Shown here piece by piece: positions 12,745 through 23,973 of a DNA stretch of 64,000 nt (positions are counted from its first letter, which is position 1; each line of letters begins with the position of its first letter). This stretch comes from Stemphylium vesicarium (lineage: Eukaryota > Ascomycota > Dothideomycetes > Pleosporales > Pleosporaceae): assembly GCA_004380135.1 (NCBI GenBank), contig QXCR01000021.1, positions 124,001-188,000 on the forward strand, given 5' to 3'. The position numbers and the translations under genes were made by a program. The notes under the pieces were generated by a model. That model did not search any database. It was not told where the DNA came from and saw nothing but the letters and a program-made list of their open reading frames with translations.

Positions 12745-13458
12745 ATGGAGTCTGAACACCGCAAAATCGAGCTCCAATCCCCCTCGGACCTAACCTATCT
12801 CACATCGCAAATCCGCACCGCCGCGCGTCAAAAACTCGACCTCCACCTGCCCCCCGTCTCCGACAGCAGCGAACCCGACGAACTGCGCCGCAGCGTCGAA
12901 GACCTCGTCGACGTCTTCGTCGCACAAGTGCTACACGGCATGCGACACAACATTAGTATAAACGGGCTCGACGTTGTGGTGCGGGGTAGCAATGAAGAGG
13001 CCGCAGCGGGGGGAGACAAGATGGAAGGGGTCACTGGACCGGGCGACGAAGAGTCACTTGTTGAGAAGGAAGAGTTTGAGCCGTTCGATGAGAAGGTTAG
13101 GGCACAGTTGGGGACTGCAGTGGCGAAGCGCGATGCGCTTATTGCCAAGATTAGCCAGCATCGGAGGGCGACGCCGGCGGCTGCGGCTGAGGCGTTTGTG
13201 CAGCGGTTTGAGAGGGAGAATGGCGAGGTGGGGGTTGCGAGACTGGCTATGGAGAAGGAGGCGGTGGTGCTGGGGGCTGAGGATGTGGCGGGTGTTGACG
13301 CGATTGCAAGACAGGATGAGGTGACTAAGAATTGGGAGAGGGCGGTTGAGGGGCTGCAGAGGCTGAATAAGGGACTGCCTGAGACGAGGGCGCGGTTGGA
13401 GCGGGCGGGTGATGTTGTGGGTTATTTGGGGGCGGGGCAGGGGCAGGGGAAGAAGTGA
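12745..13458 (+). CDS. mis14: Kinetochore protein Mis14/Nsl1
   Basis: A single exon of 237 aa with a good start context (CACCATGG). The N-terminus (HRKIELQSPSDLTYLTSQI, then ARQKLDLHLPP) and the following helix (RRSVEDLVDVFVAQVLHGMR) fit the Mis14/Nsl1 family, a subunit of the MIS12/Mtw1 complex that links centromeric chromatin to the Ndc80 complex. The rest is acidic and then helical or coiled coil (residues about 110-230), as expected. The gene converges on the NADH dehydrogenase gene, with only 208 bp between stop codons. The family call rests mainly on the N-terminal motif and the length, which is typical. Confidence 0.82.
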   Translation: MESEHRKIELQSPSDLTYLTSQIRTAARQKLDLHLPPVSDSSEPDELRRSVEDLVDVFVAQVLHGMRHNISINGLDVVVRGSNEEAAAGGDKMEGVTGPGDEESLVEKEEFEPFDEKVRAQLGTAVAKRDALIAKISQHRRATPAAAAEAFVQRFERENGEVGVARLAMEKEAVVLGAEDVAGVDAIARQDEVTKNWERAVEGLQRLNKGLPETRARLERAGDVVGYLGAGQGQGKK

Positions 13459-13666
13459 GTTTGTAGATGGGCTTGGGTATGTATATCATCATGTAGGCGT
13501 TTTGGGTGTTTGGGTCATACATCTGGCTTGTTCTTGGAGAGGCATCGGATACCCCAAAGAATGGCTTGTTCTGCCATCAGAATTTCAAATTAGGATATGT
13601 TTTCACATACAATTCCTCATATTACGAATACCCCATCTAACATCTCAACCCACTCGCCATCATACC

Positions 13667-15514
13667 TCAGAATCGACTAATATCCCTACCAAAGACCCAG
13701 TTCACAAGCCAATAGACCGGCACAAGGACTTTGTTCCTCCAACTCACCGTGCGCGTAATATACGCACCCCGCCAGATAATCCACGCCACGTACCCTTGCA
13801 GTCTACCACCCCACTTGCCGCCGCCCTGGAACAGCGCATTCCAGTTACCAATGTACGCCAACGTGCCGAGATCGCGGTATGTGAAGCCCTTTGAATCAGC
13901 AATGTCGGCTTTATTGAGATGTTTGGCGAGCCAAAAAGCTTTCTGGCTGGCGACCTGTGCTGTGGCGGGGTAGGTGGTCGATTCGATGATACCGCAGTCA
14001 CCGAGGGCGAAGACATCCGGGTGGATAGCTTCAGTGGAAGGAGTTTTATCTGTGGAAGAGTCTGCGGGGACTAGTTTGACGCGTAGGTGGTTGTCGGTTA
14101 TGATGGAACCGGATTTCGAATCCTTCTTCACGATCCATTTTACCTTGTCTGAGACGGAGGCTTTGGACGAGGATTCGAGAAGTTTGAGGTTGGTGGGGGC
14201 TTCGCGGACTGAGGAGAGGGCGTTATGGACAAAGGGGTTTTGCATCAGTCCTGTGCCTGTGAAGGGAGTTGTTGTTAGTCTTCATATCGTTTTTGAGGGA
14301 GCGCGAAAGGGTTCCACTTACTCCACACACACATGCCTACGCCGATCTCCCCCAACTCCTTGATCTTGAGAGTGTAGAGATGGGAATCGTCTACATTGCC
14401 AGTACTTGTCTCGACTGGCGCGCCGGGGCGTAGCTCTTCCACGTGATGGCTTGTCTTGATATCGATACCCTCACGCTTGAACTTTTGCATCGCGTAGCCT
14501 GCCAACTTCTTGTCAAACATGGGCAGCACCTTCTCCGCTACATCGTATACGGTGATTTTATGGTACTTGATAAGCTCTGGGTAAAGCTTTCTCATGTCCT
14601 CGTTGATGAGATCGTGAAGCTCGGCGCTGAACTCGATACCGGTTGGTCCGCCTCCTACGACGGCGAAATTCAAGAGCTGTCGCTTCATATCCACGGGCGT
14701 GGTTGGGAGAGCAGCGCCTTCGAAGCAGGCTAATATGCGGTTTCGGATCCTTCGAGCATCGCCCACATCCTTGAGGAAGAAAGCGTGTTCCTTGACACCC
14801 GGTGTTCCGAACGTCTGACTGTAGCAACCTACCGTAACAATCAACTTGTCATAATCCACATGAAATAGCTTCCCCTCTTTGCTTTCTTGCTTCTTCTCAA
14901 TGGCTCTCTCCTCCTCTGTCTTGCCCGCATGTCGATCGGTCGTCAATGCCACACCCTGTCTTGGATCATCAACCGCCTCTTCAATCGTGATGGACCGATT
15001 CTTGAAGTCTACGTCGTCGGCCCAACCCTGGAAGAATTCGACTTTGGTTCTCCGACTACGGACCGGTTCCAGTGCCGTACGGAATTCCAGGGTTCCCACG
15101 GCGGTCGAAGCCAGTAAAGGAGTAAAGGCAAAGTACGACCGGGGAGAAACGACAACAGTTTGATACTTGGAAGGGTCAAGAGTGCGTGCCACGGTAAAGC
15201 CTGCCCATCCACTCCCTAGGATTACAACACGCTCTCTGTCTGCAAGATGTGCTGATTAGCCTCCAAACTTCTTGTAGCAACGATACCAACCCATTGGTAA
15301 ATTTCGAGTCTGGAGCATTCCGGTACATACTGTCTCGACCCTCATTTAACTGTTCCATCGTAATGTTTCTCCTCTGCTCCAAACTCTTTCTGCTAGTCAA
15401 AGCACCACTGCCCGTCTGACATGGCAGCAGCGCACGGGAGACCCCCGTTCTCGCGCTCACAGACACAAGCTCCCTGACACCGGAAGGCAATTGCGACAGG
15501 CGACTAGACAGCAT
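13667..15514 (-). CDS. Type II (alternative) NADH:ubiquinone oxidoreductase, mitochondrial
   Basis: Exons on the minus strand are 15514-15291, 15235-14322 and 14256-13667, giving 575 aa. The first about 50 residues are Arg/Ser/Leu-rich with few acids, like a mitochondrial presequence. An FAD-binding motif (GSGWAGF, residues about 82-88) and an NAD(P)H-binding motif (VVGGGPTGIEFSAEL, residues about 266-280) are followed by the FAD-contacting ALGDCG segment. The C-terminus (VLVPVYWLVNWVFGRDI) is the typical membrane-anchoring tail of fungal NDE/NDI enzymes. No EF-hand insert is visible. The enzyme feeds NADH electrons to ubiquinone without pumping protons; whether it faces matrix or intermembrane space cannot be told. 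Intron 1 is the weak point: the in-frame solution uses donor GTTGGT and acceptor GCAGACAG. Intron 2 (14257-14321) is canonical GTAAGT. Confidence 0.93.
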
Positions 15515-16225
15515 AGTCGTTGCTAAAAAAGAAAAGTCAAAAGTTTGTGATGTTGTTCAAAACACTGTTTGTTTTTCGATTATACAAAAGTTTTTATTGG
15601 GGCCGCCTTGATAGTGACCGGGTGCTTGCGGGAGAAGGACGGGGACATCGGCAACTATGACGTACCGTTGGTGCAAGCTTGACGCGCCGAGCCATCACCG
15701 ATCTGTAGCAACTGATAGCCGTGTTCCACACGCTAGTTTTCGGACGAAGATTGTGCTGATATTGTACGAGAGGGTCTGCGAATTGATGTTTCTCGGGAGT
15801 AGCGCTTCGGAAAGGGAAGGGTGTAGGTCCGTTCAGAGTAAGCGCGGCTTTGCGGTCAACCCAATATAGAAAGCACGACCTATAGTACACTAGATCTGTA
15901 ATGTATGTAATATCACGAGCCATGTCAGACATGAATGTGCCTAAGGCAACGATCACAGCAGGTGTTTAGGTAATGGTTAAATTCACGAGCGTCAAACAAC
16001 ACAAGTTTATTCATCTGATATTGTTGAAAATTTACTCGTGAAGCTACTAATACTAAAAAACTCATAAACCACCAAACGTTGGCGAGAAAGAAAAGGGGTA
16101 TCAAAGATGCAGAATCATAAATGAAAAAATGCCCTTCGGTGCCAAGACCTCTTAAACTCCGACCACCAGATAACACAACTTGTAACACTCAAAAATACTG
16201 CATCGGAGCTCGTCAAGAGGCGAGC
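15515..16225. other. Intergenic region between NADH dehydrogenase start and frq stop
   Basis: Contains the NADH dehydrogenase promoter and the frq 3' UTR, both on the minus strand. It is fairly AT-rich near 15960-16210. No ORF with recognisable content. Confidence 0.5.
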
Positions 16226-19214
16226 CTATGCTTCTGATCTTCTGGTTTTTGGACTCTTTGTTGGTTGCGGGTTCATCGAATCGCTTGTTCGGGAGCGCTT
16301 CAGATTTACGGGGCCAGATGCCATGCTGCTTGAAGCACTTTGCCGACTGAGTCGCTTCTCCAACTTGGCCGCTTTGTGAACACCCCCAGCAGGACTGTTG
16401 AATCCGCTTCCCCCTCCGGCTGTCGCCGCCGAGCTGCCGGCGGGAATCTCCTCAGCTAGGCGATCCGCAAGAGCAGCATCATATTCGCGCTCACTCGCGC
16501 GGACCGCAGACGGATCTTGCTGGCGAGCAGTAGCGAGGAGATCAACACTGCCGTCGTCACTGTCTTCATAGTCGGATTCGGATTCGGATGCTTCGGAATC
16601 ATTCGAGCCAACGGGGGCGATATTGAGGATTTGCATGGCGGTTGCGGGGCAGTCAGACTCGGTATCGGGCTCGGAGGAGGCGTCGGATGCAAGATCGGAA
16701 TCGACATCGCCTGAGGAACAGGAGTCGAGAGGAAGGAAAGAGGCCGGCGGAAGAGTGGAGTTGGGAAGATCCTGACGTGACGCCGAGAGAATCTTCTCCT
16801 GAATAACACGCGGAGGGCTTGACCGTGGAGATGAAGCTTCCAAATCCTCTTGGTTGGAGTTAAGTGCGTCTTGGATAACCTTAGGGTAGAGGCTTGATCG
16901 GCGACTAGTGGCGACATGCGACGGCATCGTTGGTACTTGCGAGCGCCGAACATGGATAGAGAAATTGTCCTCGGGCTGTACACCACCAATACCCGAAGCT
17001 TCAAAGTCCATGACCTCTGGGCTGTTGTTTCCACTATCATCCCTCAAGGCCTCAGGTGAGAAACCAAGATCATCTGCGCTAGAGACGGTCCGTGATCCTG
17101 AGTCGAACTCTGAGGGAGAGTTCTCTAAGGGACCTCTTCGCTCAGCAAGGTCGGCTGCGGCATTCGTTTGCGATAGAGGGCCGGACTTCATGCCCAAGGG
17201 TTGGCTTGTGATAGACTTGTAGTTACCAGGCATGGTGAGGAACGCTCCATTGCGGTCACCACTAAGGTCAGTACAAAATTTGGCTTTGGTGTAGAATATC
17301 ATGGGACCGTCTTCGCGTCTTTGAGGCTTCGAGGAAGAACTCTGCATGATGGAACTGCTGAAGCCCGAAGAGTTGCCTGCCGGCTGGTGCTGATATGGAT
17401 AGTCGGCCATGGAATCGGCATCGAAGCCATAAAAGTCATCTTCATTCTCAGACTCTTCCTTGTGGAAGAACAGCGGCTTGTAAGCAAACTTGTTCTGCTC
17501 TCTCTCGCGCTGAACATGAGCTAACCGCCTTGCCCTCTCGGAACCAGTTAGGTCGCTGCTGTCGCCACTAGCACCGGTCTTGATGCGCTTGAATGGTGAC
17601 AAGGAACCCGTATCGTTGGGCGACGCGCCGCTGTAGTGCTCCGACGAGCTTTCGCCACTGTGCTGGGTGACATCGCGACCACCCTTCCATCGAATCTTAC
17701 GTCCATCGCGCGAAATTTCGAGATGACTACTGTACTCGTGTAGTGCATCCTTGACAAATTCGGGGGTAACATTAAGTGTATGTAGTTGTGCCATGTTAAT
17801 AAGCAGGTTCAAGTAGATCCAGCCATGGCCCAGCGGCGCTTCTCCGGAGTTCATGTCAGGTGGGGTAAAGCCGAGATGTCGGATATAACTCATGTTATCG
17901 TTCGGTACTTGGGCACGATGAGGGTCCAGGTCCAAGGGACGGGTGGGTCTTTGATCAGGGGACAAGCCTGAACCGGCGAAATCATGCTCCTCAACGTGCA
18001 GGGAGGGTCGCAGACCTTGGATGGCTTCATTCTGGCCTGCATCATTCTCATCAACTGCACCTTGATCAGACATAATGCGGGCTTCGCGCTGGCCTTCTGG
18101 CCTGAAATTCTGGCCAGTTGCTTCGCGTTGCTCGCGATCGGCGGTGGCCGCCGACTGAGCGACTTCCTGTTGTTGCAACGGCTGAGGATGGGATCCTGGC
18201 AATGATCGCTTGCCAGCAAAGATCTGCTCTAGACGGCGTACGACCATCTTCTTCTTCGATTTTTCAGTCATCGCAACACTCTTGTTGTTCGGGAGCAGTC
18301 CCATGGGGATATCGTGAAGGTACGACTGGATGTTTTGTTGTTGACGACTGTACGCCGATCGTGTCATCTTACGGTCCTTCTCTTGGTTTAATGGCCCTGC
18401 GGAGTTCTGACCGGATGCAGACATGGATGCATATCCTGACTCGGCGAATCGCGATGTCGAAGAGGCAGTGTTGTGAGTCTCAAGTGCCGGGGTGTAAGCT
18501 GCTGAGATATGTGCATAATCGTTGGCCGTTCCATCGTCGAGCTCAGAGGCGAATTTCCGTAGTGTCTCTTCCAGTTCTTTCTTCTTGTGGTCAGGTAGAC
18601 CGTGGAACCTGACTTCGAACAGCTTTTCCTCTTGCAAATGGGCATCGTAAAGCTTCTCGTACTTCTTCAATTTTTGCTTGAGCCTCTTGTTCGCTACGGT
18701 CAGGTCGTCGATGACGCTTCGGAAATCCTCAGTACTACTACCGTCGGTGCCGAGTTGGCCCAAGCTAGGGCGGTATGGGATTGCCGGATGCCTATGGTGG
18801 GAGTGTTCGGGTGGGGTTTCTGATGATGACGAGTTTCGGAGGAAGAAAGGTGGTTCATCTACAAGGGCATGGTTAGTACTCTGGGGTAGTGAGGCACTGG
18901 TGGTAAGACTTGCTGTCAACGAAAGAAGCCTTGCCCTGGCTAGCCTTGTTGTTTGTCTTCTCGAACCATTGTCCGGCGTCACTGCTCTCTCCAGAGCTGT
19001 TTTTGTTCGAGTGGAGCTGTGGTGATACACTCGAGGGCGGATTGGCCCTGTCGCTCGCAAGAGTTGGTGAGCTCCGTGTCGTGGGCTGTTTGGCGTGGAG
19101 GCCCAGCGCGGAAGGCGGTGGTGGGCTGTGTCGAAGTGAGACGGACTTGTGCGCTGGTGGGCGGCGAGGATGACTCCTGATAGCCTTTGGTATGGTGCCT
19201 GGGGGATCGTTCAT
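16226..19214 (-). CDS. frq: Frequency clock protein FRQ
   Basis: Exon 1 is 19214-18914 and exon 2 is 18858-16226, encoding 977 aa, close to Neurospora long FRQ (989 aa). FRQ is the negative element of the fungal circadian oscillator; it inhibits the White Collar complex through CK1a and is bound by the helicase FRH. Diagnostic segments are SSGESSDAGQWFE in exon 1, the coiled coil SVIDDLTVANKRLKQKLKKY then FEVRFHGLP (about residues 148-190), the FCD1-like KKKMVVRRLEQIF (about 300), and the FCD2-like DNMSYIRHLGF then GWIYLNLLINMAQLH (about 420-460). Acidic Ser-rich (PEST-like) tracts follow, and a basic KRIKTG sits near the middle. The only frame-consistent junction uses donor GCAAGT (18913) with a perfect TACTAAC branch point and TAG acceptor, a GC-AG intron. 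The gene is preceded by a 1.76-kb leader/promoter. Confidence 0.95.
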
Positions 19215-19558
19215 AGTTGCTGATGAGAAGTCGGCGGGCTAGATGCAGAGGGTGTACCCCATATGTGCAAGGCGGTCGATGTCGGACGCCCTGCGGATGC
19301 TTGTGTGTGGATACCGAAGGTTGGGTGGCACTAGTAAGGGCAAAACGTGCTCGAGTCGTTGCCGAACCGAATGTGTCGTTCTAGTTAGGGCTCGAGAATG
19401 AACTGATGTTTGCGGTGAATATTCGGACGGTGAGTTTGTCGACTGGATGTGGTAGGTAGAGTACGCGTGCAGAGGGCGTATATGGTGAAGCTGGTTGAAA
19501 ACTGGTGTGCGGGAGATGCGGGCACTTGGAGCTTCTGGACGTGGAGCCATGATGAGTA

Positions 19559-19629
19559 TCGATCTTGATGAGGGTAAGGATGCCGATGTTCTCGATTCCC
19601 ACGATGCCAAGAGCTGTCGCGGAGATCGA
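19559..19629 (-). promoter_or_regulatory. Candidate proximal White Collar (GATCGA) element of frq
   Basis: Two GATCGA hexamers, at 19559-19564 (minus strand) and 19624-19629 (plus strand), lie 345-415 bp upstream of the frq ATG. White Collar complexes bind repeated GATC-containing elements in the Neurospora frq promoter. The match here is a short motif only. Confidence 0.35.
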
Positions 19630-20278
19630 GGTGCCTGGGAGGGAACGCACCGTGTGGCGTCCCGGGGCTAGACTAAGCAACCATCATCGACGATGAGCCT
19701 CGTCGTCCAACCCACCGCCGCCCGACTTGGACCCCATCGCAATTGTTAAACGGTCGCAGACCCTGCCTTTGCCCGATGACCCTCTCAATCGGTGATCAAC
19801 GTCGGCCCACCGCATGGCCTTACAATCTGGCCGCATCGCATACGAAGCCGCATCCACATGCACAGCACCCTGGATATTCAGCGGGCGAATGAAGACCCTG
19901 ACGGAGACGCGCCGACTAGCAATTATCGACAAACGCTTCTGCGACATTCCAGGCGCATCGTTGCAAGACTTCAAACCATCGCAACAGAACACCACGAGCG
20001 GCACGAACCGTTGACACAACGCTAGGTGCCACACAGAATGCCATCGAGATCTCATTCTCTAGCCCTTGGTCGGACCCAGCCTCTATTGACGCACGCTACT
20101 CCGTGTCCCACAAGATATGAAGTCATGTCTGCAACGGCTGAAAAGGATTTCAGATGAATCGAGTCGCAGTGCTGGACCCTGATGTCGTCTCACCCGTCCG
20201 GCTTGGGCTGCCTAGTATGCTCATTGGCTGCTCTGCAGTTATGCGACGATGCGCTTAGCGTCTCCCACAGTACGGTTG

Positions 20279-20530
20279 GATCGAACTGGTGGTGAGCATC
20301 GCTGCTGGCACCGCCCATCGGGGAGACCCTGAGCTAAGAAGCACCAGCCAGAGCCACTCGCCAGAGCACCATCCGATGATCATCAGTCAGTCAATATATG
20401 GATGATGAGCGCGCTGGACCCTCGCAATCTGCAACAGGCTCGCTGCTCAGGGGCCAGAGTGCAGCGCTCATCATGTGAAGAATTGTTTTCACAACATGGT
20501 CATGGCACCCTCGGACTCAGATCATCGATC
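20279..20530 (-). promoter_or_regulatory. Candidate distal White Collar (GATCGA) element of frq
   Basis: GATCGA hexamers at 20279-20284 (plus strand) and 20525-20530 (minus strand). The latter sits in GATCATCGATC, two GATC cores 7 bp apart. They lie about 1.1-1.3 kb upstream of the frq ATG, comparable to the distal clock box of Neurospora. Short motif evidence only. Confidence 0.3.
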
Positions 20531-20972
20531 AAGCTTGCAGTGCACATGGTTTGAACAAGTACGGCAGACGGCAAGGTCAGAGCGCCGGAAACTTCTTCCG
20601 GTCAAACCAAAAGGCGCGATGCCAATATTGTTTGATTAACAGTTACGGTGCTCTTCGGTATGCTGTCTAACATCATCGTCGATTTCCGTTTTGACCTATT
20701 CTCGTCGCACGATGCTCCTTTGGAAAAGTTTGAATGGCCTCATACGATATCAGTTGCGTCCAAGGATTGTAATCGAGATCCAAAGTGCGATGACGTAGGC
20801 GCTTGACGTAGTGCCCCTGAAGGACAACTGTAATGCTCACCCACAGGAGAAAGGCCGGACGAATGACACGGACTCAAACGTCACAGGTTGTGTCAGCGTA
20901 TGAGGCAGTGGCCGAAAAGTCGAGATAAACAATTATCAAGACGCTGTAGGAGGGCCGGGCGACGGGCGTGAT

Positions 20973-21789
20973 CTAAATGCGGGCGCCCTTGCTTCTGAGC
21001 ACATTGATAGCAGAATGACCAGTGTAGTTGAGCCATTCACTCAGGCCTCCCACAAAGCCACCTACCATCATCAAGTCTTGTAATCTGTTGTCCAAAAACT
21101 GTTCGGTTTCAACAAAGTTGCTCGACTTGTCCTGCGTCATGTATACCTCGGCCGAGGAATAGATTGCAGACAGGGTCGCTCGTTTCGTGTACCAGCTACT
21201 GTCGACACTCTGATCGCCTGATAGAAACCACATCTCGTCCGCGAGCTTAGCCAACTCTGAGAAAGACGCGGGCATGTACGTCGGTTGGGCCATGATTGCG
21301 AGTGCCTAACAACATCAGCGAACTGACTCATAAGCCTACGGCATGGTCATGTACCTCTTGCCAGCGGTGGATGATAGGCTCATTTGCGCGAAGTCGTGCC
21401 AGAGTCAATGTCCTGACCTTGGCACCGACGCCTATTTTCTTTCCTTGTTCACTTTCCGTTGGGAACTGGACATTGTTTTGCAAAGCCAGCCGCTGTGTAA
21501 CGAGGTGATAGTTGACGAGGTCAAAGACCCCTCGTGGAAATAGATTTGTAGAGACATCAAGGTAGCCGGCATCTCGAGCACCAAGCTTGAGTGAGTCTAT
21601 GGTGAAGCCATGGTTTGGTACGTGTGCGTATGCAGAAGAGAGTATCGCAGTCTCGGCGGGGGAAAATGGCGACGGCTGGGCGTAATCATACGAATGATAG
21701 AGGCATCGCTGTCTATGAGCTGCTGTTGAACGAATTGAGGCTGCTCGGCATGTTCCGAGTAGTGAGCTGGCCAGTCGTGTTGGTGGCAT
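20973..21789 (-). CDS. COQ9: Ubiquinone biosynthesis protein COQ9
   Basis: Two exons (21789-21355 and 21305-20973; intron 49 bp, GTACAT to GTTAG) encode 255 aa. The N-terminus (MPPTRLASSLLGTCRAASIR) is Arg/Ser/Ala-rich, as for import into mitochondria. The COQ9 fold is recognisable from SPAETAILSSAYAHVPNHGF, then TIDSLKLGARDAGYLDVST, then LFPRGVFDLVNYHLV, and the C-terminal WYTKRATLSAIYSSAEVYMT with LDNRLQDLMMVGG. COQ9 is a lipid-binding TetR-like-fold protein that presents ubiquinone intermediates to COQ7 in the CoQ synthome on the matrix side of the inner membrane. The start was chosen at the presequence Met; an upstream in-frame extension is open but looks non-coding. The gene is divergent from CMR1. 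Confidence 0.94.
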
Positions 21790-22348
21790 CTTGGTGATAT
21801 TGAGGGTCGTGAGATCAGCCGATACAGAGAACTGAGGCCTTCCTCCGCAAATCTGCCAAGACTGCAATCGATCAGATCTCGCCCTAACGGTTCCACGCCG
21901 ATCAACGATACTGTGACAGCGACCATCCATCAGGAACGCCTGCACACATCGCAGCGACACGGCCCGTTACTCGGCAACTTCTGCTTCCGCAGATCTTGAC
22001 AGTCTGTAGAGGTTCCAGAGCTGCAACTCTGGTGCGCACGCGTCCACACGTGACAGACGCGCTGTTCGCGATGGCGCTAGTGGCAATGACGCGGGACGTG
22101 GACCCAGTCGGTGCCTCGTAACCCATCTTCTCCCTGCATTGCCGAAAAAGACATCTCCATTCGATCTTCAGGTACCCATCGGATTTCCCGCAAATCTCGG
22201 AGGCGACATTGGAACATTGGATACGATCTCTCCACCGCCACCGCACGCGTACCGCAACCCGCACGATCTATCGCCACCCTCGGGACGACGCCTCGGCCCT
22301 TGTCCGAAACATCCTCGCATCGCATCGCATCCCACAATCTAGATCACA
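21790..22348. other. Divergent promoter of COQ9 and CMR1
   Basis: 559 bp between the two start codons, with no TATA box or other motif I could single out. Confidence 0.5.
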
Positions 22349-23973
22349 ATGGCGCGCGGCAAAAATGTCGAGGTCAGCGAATATGAGCGCAAACGGCAAG
22401 AAAATATTGCCAAGACGCAGGCGCTGTTGCGCAACCTCGAGATGGAGGCTGCGCAAGCTGGTTTAGGGCCCACAAGCAAGGCGAAAACGTCTGTCCCGTC
22501 AAGACCAAAGGCAAAGAAGCCAGCGCCGAAGAAGATCAAGGAAGAAGAAATCGCGCCGCGGCGAACATCCTCGCGCCTAAAGGGCATCGTAGCCGACAGT
22601 GAGGTCGCGAAGCGTAAAGCAGAAGATGAATACGTCGCAATAAGAGAGGCTGATCGCGCGAAGAGGCAGCGCGTGAGCGACGCGTACAACTTCAGCGATA
22701 TTGTCGTTGCAGGCAAAGATTGGGACAAAGGCGGCAACTTTCTCTCCGTTGGCCCAGCGGATCCTTATGCGCGCACGTTCGACTACAATGATGTGAAGGA
22801 GACGACGGACAATGAGTTGAGAGCGCTTCGAGAGCGCATGAGTGGCCTGCAGCTTTGGGAAGATTTTGAGCCCAACGAGATCAAAATCACCCCAGAGCGC
22901 ATCTACTCGATGGGACTGCACCCTACAACAGACAAGCCTTTGGTGTTTGCTGGAGACAAGCTTGGAAACTTGGGCATATGTGACGCATCCCAGAAGGCCA
23001 CCGAAGTCAAGGTGGAGGACGACGAGGACGCCGATAGAGAAGGGCCTACCATTACCACGTTGAAACCGCATACCCGCACAATCCACACCTTTCAATTCAG
23101 CCCTCACGATTCGAATACGCTGTACTCTGCTTCGTATGATTCCACTGTACGAAAACTAGATCTCGCAAAAGGTGTTGCGATCGAAGTGTATGCTCCCTCA
23201 GATGCGAACGAGGAGGCACCGCTCTCCGGGCTTGAGATCTCCAAGGACGACCCAAACATGCTATACTTCTCCACTTTAGACGGACAATTTGGTATATACG
23301 ACATGCGTACACCGTCGGAGAAGGCAGCGGGGCTACAAGTTTTCCAGTTGTCGGATAAGAAAATCGGAGGCTTCACTCTGCATCCTCTTCATCCACATCT
23401 CGTGGCCACGGCTTCATTGGACCGCACGCTGAAGATTTGGGATCTACGCAAGATCACTGGTAAGGGGGATGATCGCTTACCAACGCTTGTTGGGGAGCAC
23501 ACCAGCAAGTTGTCGGTTTCGCACGCTGCATGGAATTCAGCCGGCCAAGTAGCTACTGCCTCATACGATGACACAATCAAGATCCACGATTTTGGCAATT
23601 GCGCGGACTGGAAAGTGGGTACGACTTTGGAAGAAGCGGAGATGGAACCGAGCGTTGTGGTGCCACATAACAACCAGACTGGACGATGGGTCACGATGTT
23701 CGTCATCCAATACATGCATCATCTGCAGAGTAGCATGCTAACGTATCATGTAGATTGCGAGCCCAATGGCAACAGTTTCCCCAAGACAACGTGCAGCGCT
23801 TCTGTATTGGCAACATGAATCGCTTTGTCGATATTTACACGGCTAAAGGTGAACAGCTGGCGCAGCTAGGAGGTGATGGTATTACCGCGGTGCCCTCGGT
23901 TGCAAAGTTTCACCCTACGGTTGACTGGGTAGCTGCTGGGACAGCGAGCGGGAAGCTTTGCCTGTGGATGTAA
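22349..23973 (+). CDS. CMR1: DNA damage-binding WD40 protein CMR1
   Basis: Exons 22349-23697 and 23754-23973 encode 522 aa. The intron donor is GTTCGT, fixed by frame so that the junction reads GRWVTILRAQWQ. The N-terminal about 170 residues are basic and Lys-rich ([20 protein letters not shown], then TSSRLKG), followed by WD40 repeats (for example [20 protein letters not shown], then [20 protein letters not shown], then [16 protein letters not shown]) forming a seven-bladed propeller. This is the arrangement of yeast Cmr1 and animal WDR76: chromatin-associated nuclear proteins that bind UV-damaged DNA and help the replication-stress response. The [20 protein letters not shown] segment in exon 2 is typical of the last blades. 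Confidence 0.94.

Larger units (their letters stand above)
19215..20972. other. frq promoter and probable long 5' leader
   Basis: About 1.76 kb between frq and the downstream end of COQ9. In Neurospora this interval carries the light-response and clock boxes and a long leader with upstream ORFs. Short minus-strand ORFs (for example 19610-19239, 123 codons) could be leader ORFs, but they show no conserved content I recognise. GATCGA motifs are listed separately. Confidence 0.55.

Noticed and set aside
19239..19610. 123-codon minus-strand ORF upstream of frq as a separate gene
   Set aside because: It lies in the expected frq leader, has no recognisable domain and skewed composition; at best an upstream ORF.
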